Shown here piece after piece: positions 6,254 through 11,809 of a DNA stretch of 11,809 nt (within the stretch, counting starts at the first letter, position 1; every line of letters begins with the position of its first letter). The stretch is from JBBIRT01 sp037441725 (lineage in GTDB: Bacteria > Desulfobacterota > BSN033 > UBA1163): assembly GCA_037441725.1 (NCBI GenBank), contig JBBIRT010000101.1, positions 1 to 11,809 of the forward strand, read 5' to 3'. A program made the position numbers and the translations under genes. The notes under the pieces are model-generated. The model saw nothing but the letters and a program-made list of their open reading frames with translations, was not told the DNA's origin and searched no databases.

Positions 6254-6863
6254 CTTCTCCCCCTGTCTCGAGAGGATCGAACTCATTTAAAAAGACTTCT
6301 TGTCCTTCTTGGGTAGTCATATGATTCGGGAAGAATAGGATCTCCCGATCCATCTTCACCACCTCTCCCTTTAGGGTTAGGAATTTCTGAGTCTGGACTC
6401 TCAATAAAAGGAAGCTCAGACCCACCAAAACATAATTAGAGATTTCTCGGGATAAGGTATAGAAGAAGTGAGCCTCAAAGCCATAGAAGTAGTAGTCCTC
6501 CACAAAGAGTCTCACCGAGTTTATCAAAAGCCCTAATGTGATGAGTTGAATCAACCGTCGGGTCTTATGGGTGTTTTGGGCCAATGAAAGGAGGCATTGA
6601 TCATAAACCTTCTTGAAGTTCTTCCAACTGTTTGAGATGTTCTTCAAAAGGTCTTTGTAAATCTTTTCGTCCTCTCCATAAATCTTTAAACGGACCTGCC
6701 GATCTCCTCGAAACAGAAGATAACGTTTTAGTAATTCTTCTCTTTCTGAGAGGAGAATCTGGTTTTTCTTAAGCCCTTTATAAAGTACCAGGCTTAGACA
6801 GAGAAGGAGTAAGAATGGGATGATTTCGTTGAACAATTTGGTTACCATCGCTTCACTCATCAT
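6210..6863 (-). CDS. Unrecognised small membrane protein with three predicted helices
   Basis: I do not recognise this 217-residue protein. Hydrophobic segments suitable for membrane helices lie at about 11-29 (IIPFLLLLCLSLVLYKG), 105-121 (LITLGLLINSVRLF) and 141-156 (ISNYVLVGLSFLLLRV). Between the first and second is a basic, amphipathic stretch of about 70 residues that looks cytoplasmic and helical. After the third helix there is a soluble tail ending in an acidic run and PCGASSC. The ATG overlaps the larB stop as ATGA, and a second ATG follows immediately. The 3' end overlaps the cyclophilin-like gene by 44 bases. The tight coupling on both sides suggests it works with these proteins, perhaps as an anchor or small transporter subunit, but no transporter motif is visible. 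Confidence 0.65.
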   Translation of the reverse strand: MMSEAMVTKLFNEIIPFLLLLCLSLVLYKGLKKNQILLSEREELLKRYLLFRGDRQVRLKIYGEDEKIYKDLLKNISNSWKNFKKVYDQCLLSLAQNTHKTRRLIQLITLGLLINSVRLFVEDYYFYGFEAHFFYTLSREISNYVLVGLSFLLLRVQTQKFLTLKGEVVKMDREILFFPNHMTTQEGQEVFLNEFDPLETGGEDEKEDSNPCGASSC

Positions 6864-7621
6864 GATCCTATCCGATTGATCAGGCTGGCCATATAACCTG
6901 CACCAAATCCATTGTCAATATTGACTACAGCCACTCCTGAGGCACATGAATTCAACATCGCCAAAAGGGCAGTGATTCCTCCGAAGCTGGCTCCGTATCC
7001 AACACTGGTTGGAACAGCGATTACCGGTCTATCTACCAATCCCCCCACCACACTGGGAAGGGCCCCTTCCATCCCAGCTACGACCACCAAAACTCGGGCC
7101 TTTTCCAATTTCTCTCTCTCGTAAAGAAGTCGATGGATTCCTGCGACTCCAACATCATAAAGGGTCTCGACGTGGTTACCCATGAATTGAGCAGTGATGG
7201 CTGCCTCCTCTGCCACGGGGATATCGGTTGTTCCTGCTGTGATTACCAGGATCGTTCCTTTCCCTTTGAGTTTCACAGGATGGGTCAAGTAGGTAAGGAC
7301 TTTGGATTGAGGATGGTATTGGCTTTTTAAAAAGACCTTCTGGATGGCCTTTGCTTTCTTCTCTTCTAAACGGGTAATTAAGATATTTTGGCCTTTCTTC
7401 TTCAATTGCTTCATGATGGATAGGATCTGTCCAGAGGATTTTCCTTCTCCCCAGATCACTTCAGGGAACCCCTTTCGAAGACTCCGGTGGTGATCGATTT
7501 TAGCAAAACCAAGATCTTCAAAGGGAAGCGACTTTAATTGGAGGATGGCATCCTGGAGGGTCACTTCTCCTGACTTTACTTTTTTTAATAAATCTTCGAG
7601 CTTCTGGATATTCATTTCCAT
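6860..7621 (-). CDS. larB: LarB, pyridinium-3,5-biscarboxylic acid mononucleotide synthase (nickel-pincer cofactor biosynthesis)
   Basis: LarB carboxylates and hydrolyses nicotinic acid adenine dinucleotide, the first step to the nickel-pincer nucleotide used by lactate racemase LarA and related 2-hydroxy acid racemases and epimerases. The C-terminal half has the AIR-carboxylase (PurE-like) fold with AGTTDIPVAEEA, DVGVAGIHRLL, AGMEGALPSVVGGL and PTSVGYGASFGG. The glutamate of MEG and the cysteine of LNSCASG are 41 residues apart, the same spacing as the catalytic Glu and Cys reported for Lactiplantibacillus LarB. The N-terminal helix pair (LEDLLKKVKSGEVTLQDAI) is also typical. Starts at GTG 7627, ATG 7621 or ATG 7615 are all possible; none has a clear ribosome binding site and 7621 was chosen. 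It is the first gene of the five-gene operon. LarC, LarE and LarA are not in this window. Confidence 0.93.
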   Translation of the reverse strand: MEMNIQKLEDLLKKVKSGEVTLQDAILQLKSLPFEDLGFAKIDHHRSLRKGFPEVIWGEGKSSGQILSIMKQLKKKGQNILITRLEEKKAKAIQKVFLKSQYHPQSKVLTYLTHPVKLKGKGTILVITAGTTDIPVAEEAAITAQFMGNHVETLYDVGVAGIHRLLYEREKLEKARVLVVVAGMEGALPSVVGGLVDRPVIAVPTSVGYGASFGGITALLAMLNSCASGVAVVNIDNGFGAGYMASLINRIGS

Positions 7622-7647
7622 GAGCACTAAATGATGAAATTAGAATA

Positions 7648-7677
7648 ATTCTATTCAGTCATCAGATAAAAAGTCAA
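7648..7677 (-). promoter_or_regulatory. Sigma-70-like promoter for the larB operon
   Basis: On the minus strand TTGACT (7672-7677) and TAGAAT (7648-7653) are separated by 18 bases. The expected transcription start is near 7641, about 20 bases before the larB ATG at 7621. It is the only good promoter match found upstream of the five closely spaced minus-strand genes. This is a consensus match only. Confidence 0.55.
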
Positions 7678-7866
7678 GTGAAACTCCCTTAAAAGAAGAT
7701 AAAAAGGGGGGACATTGGTTCTAAAATGAGTTACAGGCAAAAAAAATTCCTTGGAGCTATCCTGGCTATTCTCGGCATATCCCAATTCTATTGATCTTAA
7801 TCTTTCATGTCAAGAAATTAGAATCGTCCCCTTTTTGCTCCACAGAGGCCGATTACGCTTCTTCTC

Positions 7867-7895
7867 TTGACTCCAAGGGAAGATTTGTATATATT
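7867..7895 (+). promoter_or_regulatory. Sigma-70-like promoter for the type VI secretion operon
   Basis: TTGACT (7867-7872) and TATATT (7890-7895) are separated by exactly 17 bases. Transcription would start near 7902, leaving a leader of about 12 bases before the ATG at 7914. The promoter lies inside the longer open frame that begins at TTG 7791, which argues that this longer frame is not translated. Confidence 0.55.
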
Positions 7896-7913
7896 CATAA
7901 CATTGAAGTAATC

Positions 7914-9926
7914 ATGAGGCTTAATTTGAAAGATACCTCGCATGAGCCATCTCTGATCCCATATTTGGAAGCATCCCGAGGGAATTTTTATTTAAATCTT
8001 TCCCAGGAGCCGACGATTGCAAAGAAGATTCTTTATCCCTTTCTGATTATTTCTGACTCAGACCCCCTTGTCCGTCTCATCGAAGGGCAACTGATCACAG
8101 ATGCGGGGAGTGAGATTAAGAAGGTATTTCTACTGATGCAGAGAGACCACTATCGTCTCTCTCAGGGGGAATGGTGGTTGATGAATAATCGGAGTGTGGA
8201 TTCCCTCTGGCAGAAGGCCTTCACATTTTATTCAAGAAAATCTATCCATTCTCCACTTATGATCCTGACCTCCCAGATCAATGAAAAGGGAGGGCTTAGA
8301 CCCTTTCAACCCCTTCTATTTTGCAATACCCGTCACCTCTTTTTTACCTCCCTCTGCCCCAAATGTGGAGAGGCTTTAGATCAGTGTGAAGAGGATGATC
8401 TGTTAACCCGATCGGGGCTCCAACCCTATTCCAAATCGCTGAGACGGTACCTTTACTGCCCTTCTTGTTCATCCAAGGGCCAATCTGACTTTTATGTCTA
8501 TGAGTTGGAACCTTCTGATCCCCCTCAAATAAAAGATCGGTGGACTTTATTCAAGGAATTTCGCCAATTGCTCAGGGATCAGAGGAACCATCACCCCTTC
8601 CCATGCATGGGTTGTGCACATCGTGAAGAGTGTTTTGGAGAGACCCAGATGGTTCTTTCCCGAATCCTCCCTTTCTCTTTCTATCCCTTTTATCTTTTAA
8701 TCTTTGAAGCCTTTTCTCTTAATGGGTCAGATTTTTTATTTCTTCTCTCAGGCGCCACCATCGAAGAGATAGAGTCTTTACTTGAGTCGAGAAAAGAGAT
8801 TGGGAGATTGAACTGTCTAAAGACCATCAAGCCGTTGAGTCAAGGGAGACCTCTTTACTTTGATGCCCGAAAGGATCCGACCTTTATAGAAATATTGTAT
8901 TTGAAACTTACCTTCTTAGAGGAGGTGATTCAAAATCTGCTCTCAGACATTGATCCTTTCAGTCACCCTGATCTGAGATTTTCCCTCGATCAAATCTGGG
9001 TCAAGCTTTCAGAAGCACCAGGCCTTCTCCCATTCTTTTGGAACTTTAGAGCTGGATTCCTGGATATCACCACCTCACCTCAAGGAATTCGACTTCCCAC
9101 ACCCCTTTCCTCTTCCACCTGGTTTTTCTTAGGATGCCTCTGGTTTTTTGCTTTACTTGCGAATAAGGTGCAGGACTTTATAAAGGTCTCACATGCCTTA
9201 AGAGAGACGATCATCCATTCCCTTTCGGATCAGGATTTTTCAAATCCAGTGTATTATCCTGAAAATATATTTTGGAATCCAGAGGGCAAAAAGGTTGAAC
9301 CAGGTTGGCTCCCCCTCTGGGAAAGGGCCCTTCATTTGGGATATTCCCTCCTCAGAGTCAGTTTTCAACATGATCTAAAATGGAACCGAGAGGGATTCAT
9401 TGAAGAGTTAGAAAATTTAAGAGAGGAAGTGAAACGTCAGCTCTTCAAAAAAGAACCTACCGAAAGGGTCCAAATCAGGCCAACGGAGGTTCGATCACAG
9501 GATGAATCGATTCATCGAATCTTAATGGGAATCCTCTACCGATGGCAAACCGAGGTGGGTCAGAAAGAAAAAGGGCCGAGCAGAGAAGAAGAAATCCCTG
9601 AGACCGTCATTATAAAACCCCCTAAAACAAAGCTTTTGGTGGAAGAAGAAGCAACACGAGAGGAGGGTCAAATAAAAGGGGAGGAGACCATCCAGGGAGA
9701 TGAATTCTTAGCAGAGACGGTGATCCTTGGCTCGGAGAAGAGAATTTCTAAACCTCCTCCAAAGGGCCCACAAAAGGCTGTCGGGGTTAAGGAAGAGGCC
9801 TTTTTGAAAAAAGAGACCCAATCCAAGCTTACCGAAAAGACCGAAGAAGAAGATTTTTTATCAGAAACGGTGATCCTCGGATCAAGAAAGGATCATGATC
9901 AAGGGAGAGATGGGAAAAAGGGATAA
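7914..9926 (+). CDS. Unrecognised cysteine-rich protein with ETVI-motif tail, first gene of the T6SS operon
   Basis: I do not recognise this protein of 670 residues. It has two cysteine pairs, C148-x2-C151 and C182-x2-C185, like a split zinc ribbon, and a second group C231-x2-C234-x5-C240 (CMGCAHREEC) that could bind zinc or a cluster. No kinase, ATPase or membrane motif is seen. The last 110 residues are highly charged and probably disordered. They contain three threonine motifs: PETVII (T564), DEFLAETVILGS (T602) and EDFLSETVILGS (T652). Such acidic-flanked threonines with hydrophobic residues behind resemble FHA-binding phosphosites. The start at 7914 was chosen because a promoter ends just before it; the frame is open back to a TTG at 7791. 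Its end overlaps the TagH-like gene by 32 bases. A role as a scaffold or phosphorylation-controlled switch for the T6SS is inference. Confidence 0.7.
   Translation: MRLNLKDTSHEPSLIPYLEASRGNFYLNLSQEPTIAKKILYPFLIISDSDPLVRLIEGQLITDAGSEIKKVFLLMQRDHYRLSQGEWWLMNNRSVDSLWQKAFTFYSRKSIHSPLMILTSQINEKGGLRPFQPLLFCNTRHLFFTSLCPKCGEALDQCEEDDLLTRSGLQPYSKSLRRYLYCPSCSSKGQSDFYVYELEPSDPPQIKDRWTLFKEFRQLLRDQRNHHPFPCMGCAHREECFGETQMVLSRILPFSFYPFYLLIFEAFSLNGSDFLFLLSGATIEEIESLLESRKEIGRLNCLKTIKPLSQGRPLYFDARKDPTFIEILYLKLTFLEEVIQNLLSDIDPFSHPDLRFSLDQIWVKLSEAPGLLPFFWNFRAGFLDITTSPQGIRLPTPLSSSTWFFLGCLWFFALLANKVQDFIKVSHALRETIIHSLSDQDFSNPVYYPENIFWNPEGKKVEPGWLPLWERALHLGYSLLRVSFQHDLKWNREGFIEELENLREEVKRQLFKKEPTERVQIRPTEVRSQDESIHRILMGILYRWQTEVGQKEKGPSREEEIPETVIIKPPKTKLLVEEEATREEGQIKGEETIQGDEFLAETVILGSEKRISKPPPKGPQKAVGVKEEAFLKKETQSKLTEKTEEEDFLSETVILGSRKDHDQGRDGKKG
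9699..9893 (+). repeat. Two copies of a coding repeat (D/E)(E/D)FL(A/S)ETVILGS in the charged tail
   Basis: Copies start at 9699 and 9849, exactly 150 bases (50 codons) apart. They agree in 9 of 12 residues, and the three differences are conservative. A shorter relative, ETVII, is encoded just upstream (threonine codon at 9603-9605). The intervening sequence is not repeated at the protein level, so the motif appears conserved rather than recently duplicated as a block. Confidence 0.6.
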
Positions 9927-10671
9927 TTCAATTTCATTAGATGTTTTGGCCGATGGTATCAAGACCCTTTATCAATCCGATCTTCGAAGGGCAGAACCTT
10001 TAATTGAGGCCTACCTCGAGCAGAACCTGAGGGAGTTTCCACCTGATGAGAAAATAGAACTCTTGGAGAAATTGGCTCAGAAATTTGAAGGCAAAGGCGT
10101 TTCCACAAAACCCAGCCTTGATATTGAATCTCAAGAATTTTTAAGATTATTTTCATTGATCTTGGGAAAAAGGATCTCCATGGGGGATCTTTCACAGGCT
10201 GAGGTCATCGAACGATTGGCCCTCTCTTTAAATACCATCTTTAATACGTTGAATCAGATTGTTGGGGTGATTCAAACTACCCTATTGGGGAGAAGGACGG
10301 AATTTGATGAAACCATACGGCATATCATCGGGAGCGACCTTGAAGGGGGCTCCTCAACCCTTTCTCTACAAAATTTTCTTGATCAGATTCAGGAGGCCTT
10401 CTTAATCTCCCACCAGGCATTTAAAGAAGCAGCTCAAATCAAGGTGAGTGAAATCCTGAAGGAGCTCGATCCTGAAAGCATTGAGTCAGCTTCTGGAGGA
10501 GGGCTGAAATTCGGTCCCCTTCGAAAAGCAGAGCTTTTTGAAGTCTATAAGGAAAAATTTCATGCCTGTAAGACCTGGATGGAGTCAGGACGTTTTATCG
10601 AAGAATTATTGAGGGAATTTGAAAAATTCTGCCAGAAGAGATATAAAATGGAAAAAAGGGGGTCCATATGA
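9895..10671 (+). CDS. T6SS TagH-type C-terminal domain protein lacking an FHA domain
   Basis: The 258-residue protein resembles the C-terminal domain of TagH, the FHA protein associated with type VI secretion. Supporting features are a helical region at about 95-190 (LNTIFNTLNQIVGVIQ, RRTEFDETIRHIIG, FLDQIQEAFLISHQAFKEA), then LDPESIE at 191-197, GPLRKAELFEVYKEKF at 207-222 and FIEELLREFEKFCQKRY at 234-250, ending as TagH proteins do. Usual TagH proteins carry an N-terminal FHA domain for phosphothreonine binding. Here the N-terminal 90 residues are helical and show none of the FHA signature (GR...S..H). A start at 9910 (AAGGGAGAG upstream) is also possible. The gene overlaps the preceding one by 32 bases and tssJ by 4 (ATGA), so all three are translationally coupled. 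TagH function in T6SS assembly is post-translational control; what remains without FHA is unclear. Confidence 0.7.
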   Translation: MIKGEMGKRDNSISLDVLADGIKTLYQSDLRRAEPLIEAYLEQNLREFPPDEKIELLEKLAQKFEGKGVSTKPSLDIESQEFLRLFSLILGKRISMGDLSQAEVIERLALSLNTIFNTLNQIVGVIQTTLLGRRTEFDETIRHIIGSDLEGGSSTLSLQNFLDQIQEAFLISHQAFKEAAQIKVSEILKELDPESIESASGGGLKFGPLRKAELFEVYKEKFHACKTWMESGRFIEELLREFEKFCQKRYKMEKRGSI

Positions 10672-11177
10672 AAAGATATGTCATCTTATTAATCATTCTT
10701 CCTATCCTGTTTCTCTCTTCCTGTGGTCCCAAGGTGATCATCCCTCCGGATTGGAAATATGGGAAAGAGGAGATTCGTCTCCATTTGAAAAGTGATCCTC
10801 AGCTCAACCTTTATCAAGGAAGCCCTCATACCCTGGTGGTATGTCTGTATCATCTCAGGGATCCAAATGCCTTTAACCAGTTAGTCGATGAGAAAGAGGG
10901 GCTTCCCAAATTGCTTGAGTGTAGCCGATTCGATCCGAGTGTCACCAATGCTAAAAGGTTTATCCTTAACCCCGGTAAAGAGTTGACAGAATCTTTGGAT
11001 CGTCCTGAAGGAGCAAAATATGTTGGGGTCGTAACAGGCTATTATAATCTTAAGAAGGAGGGAGCGGTCCGTTTTTTCCAGATTCCAATTGTTGAGGAAA
11101 AAAAACGGGGTTCAATCATTCAAAAACCTGGGGTCCTGACCATTGATCTTTATTTAGGCCCTCAACAGATCCAATAG
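10668..11177 (+). CDS. tssJ: TssJ, type VI secretion outer-membrane lipoprotein
   Basis: TssJ (SciN/VasD) is the outer-membrane lipoprotein of the T6SS membrane complex and binds the periplasmic part of TssM. The 169-residue protein has a lipoprotein signal: KR, a hydrophobic core, then LSSC with the lipidated C19. The mature part follows the TssJ pattern: LNLYQGSPHTLVVCLYHLRD (the beta strand with 'x-V-V-x-x-Y-x-L'), then an FNQLVD helix, FDPSVTNAKRFILNPGKE, and AKYVGVVTGYYNL, the typical near-end strand. Length is normal for the family. The ATG overlaps the TagH-like stop as ATGA, with GGGGG upstream, and tssK starts 23 bases later. A free cysteine (VVCLY) in the first strand is unusual but not disabling. 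Confidence comes from the combined lipobox, motif order and tssK neighbour. Confidence 0.9.
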   Translation: MKRYVILLIILPILFLSSCGPKVIIPPDWKYGKEEIRLHLKSDPQLNLYQGSPHTLVVCLYHLRDPNAFNQLVDEKEGLPKLLECSRFDPSVTNAKRFILNPGKELTESLDRPEGAKYVGVVTGYYNLKKEGAVRFFQIPIVEEKKRGSIIQKPGVLTIDLYLGPQQIQ

Positions 11178-11200
11178 TCTCGTCATTCTTGGAGGAACGA

Positions 11201-11809
11201 ATGGAGATTCAGAAACCTCTCTTCTGGCATCAAGGTCTCTTTCTTCAACCCCAACACTTTCAACTTCTTGATCTTTCCTTTCAATCTCTCTTCACCCCAT
11301 TTTATGATTTTAGGGAACCCCATTTCTGGGGATTAGGAGAAATCGAGATTCAAAAGGCAGCCTTAGGAAGAAGATCTCTCAATCTCCTTAAAGGAAACTT
11401 TCTATTTCCCGATGGAAGTTATACCGTCCTTCCCGGCAATGCCCTCCTCGAAGCTCGTACCTTTGAAGCCGCATGGGTGGAGGGAGGAAAACCTTTCCCA
11501 GTCTATATTGGCCTTAAGAAATGGAATGGGGCTGGTGAGAATGTAACGGTATTGGATAAATTGGAGCATCTTGAAGAGGTTCCTACCCGATTTGTGACAA
11601 CCACTCATCCAGAAGAGGTCAACGATCTGCATTCAGGCGGCCCCAAGGGACAGGTCAAGAGGCTTTATTATGTCCTCAAAATCTTCTGGGAGACAGAACG
11701 CGACCAATTGGGGGATTATATTCTCATTCCCCTTGCCCACCTTGAAAGGGTAGGCGAGGAGATTAAAATTTCAGACCGTTATATCCCTCCCTGTCTGACG
11801 ATCTCAGGT
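11201..11809 (+). CDS. tssK: TssK, type VI secretion baseplate protein, partial (N-terminal 203 residues)
   Basis: The reading frame was translated directly from the ATG at 11201, which has GGAGG 5 bases upstream, and stays open to the right edge. The hallmark TssK N-terminus is present: PLFWHQGLFLQPQHFQ at residues 6-21, very close to the family's 'W.EGMFL.PQHFQ'. TssK is a trimeric baseplate component that links the TssJLM membrane complex to the sheath and tail. The visible part corresponds to the shell domain with alternating strands (FLFPDGSYTVLPGNALLEAR). About half the protein, normally near 440 residues, lies outside the window; tssL and tssM would be expected next. It is 23 bases after tssJ and clearly in the same operon. 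Confidence 0.93.
   Translation, partial: MEIQKPLFWHQGLFLQPQHFQLLDLSFQSLFTPFYDFREPHFWGLGEIEIQKAALGRRSLNLLKGNFLFPDGSYTVLPGNALLEARTFEAAWVEGGKPFPVYIGLKKWNGAGENVTVLDKLEHLEEVPTRFVTTTHPEEVNDLHSGGPKGQVKRLYYVLKIFWETERDQLGDYILIPLAHLERVGEEIKISDRYIPPCLTISG

Noticed and set aside
6254..6286. Longer start (ATG at 6286) for the cyclophilin-like protein
   Set aside because: No ribosome binding site precedes it and the extra 11 residues look unlike the family N-terminus. The ATG at 6253 has a GGGGGAG site just upstream.
7726..7794. Small hydrophobic ORF of 22 codons (MSYRQKKFLGAILAILGISQFY) between the divergent operons
   Set aside because: The only purine-rich stretch upstream is about 14 bases away, the ORF is very short and nothing supports translation. 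It could be a random frame in the intergenic region.
7791..7913. N-terminal extension of the first T6SS-operon gene from a TTG codon
   Set aside because: No ribosome binding site is present, and a good promoter lies inside this stretch just before the ATG at 7914.
11402..11632. Minus-strand 76-codon frame at the right end
   Set aside because: It is antisense to the clearly recognised tssK coding region.

Overview
The window looks like chromosomal DNA from an anaerobic, Gram-negative bacterium, most plausibly a Desulfobacterota-like ('deltaproteobacterial') lineage. This is inferred from a sigma-54 GAF activator, CoA-dependent C-C cleavage enzymes, a LarB homologue and type VI secretion genes in a moderate-GC background. 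No rRNA, tRNA, CRISPR array or intact transposase is visible, and the taxonomy was not tested by any search.

Left block (1-1858, minus strand). Read in the direction of transcription, a full-length PhlG/phloretin-hydrolase-like zinc C-C hydrolase (1019-1858) is followed by a shorter paralogue (336-950). A flavodoxin-fold NADPH/FMN reductase with a cysteine cluster then runs off the left edge (1-241). The block is divergent from a sigma-54-dependent activator (2372-3952, plus). The 513-bp divergent gap holds a UUCG-loop hairpin, a roughly 230-bp imperfect palindrome with flanking direct repeats (MITE-like) and three operator-like TTGTCA-N4-TGATAA sites next to the regulator gene.

Middle block (3973-7621, minus strand). 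This is a tight five-gene operon in the order larB, a three-helix membrane protein, a TM1367-type cyclophilin-like protein, a beta-keto acid cleavage enzyme (BKACE), and a 3-hydroxyacyl(-CoA) dehydrogenase. Gaps are short or genes overlap, and a good sigma-70-like promoter lies just upstream. The last two genes together suggest oxidation of a 3-hydroxy acid followed by acetyl-CoA-dependent cleavage of the 3-keto acid, as in carnitine or lysine breakdown. The real substrate cannot be read from the sequence. With the PhlG-like pair, the window holds two unrelated retro-Claisen-type C-C cleaving families.

Right block (7914-11809, plus strand). This is the start of a type VI secretion operon: an unrecognised cysteine-rich protein with three 'ETVI' motifs in a charged tail, a protein matching the C-terminal domain of the T6SS FHA protein TagH but lacking the FHA domain, the lipoprotein TssJ, and the N-terminal part of baseplate protein TssK, which is cut by the right edge. 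A strong promoter-like sequence ends about 18 bases before the ATG at 7914 and decides that start. The most novel element is this T6SS head: a separated TagH C-terminal domain next to an unknown protein whose repeated ETVI threonines could be phospho-targets for an FHA domain encoded elsewhere.
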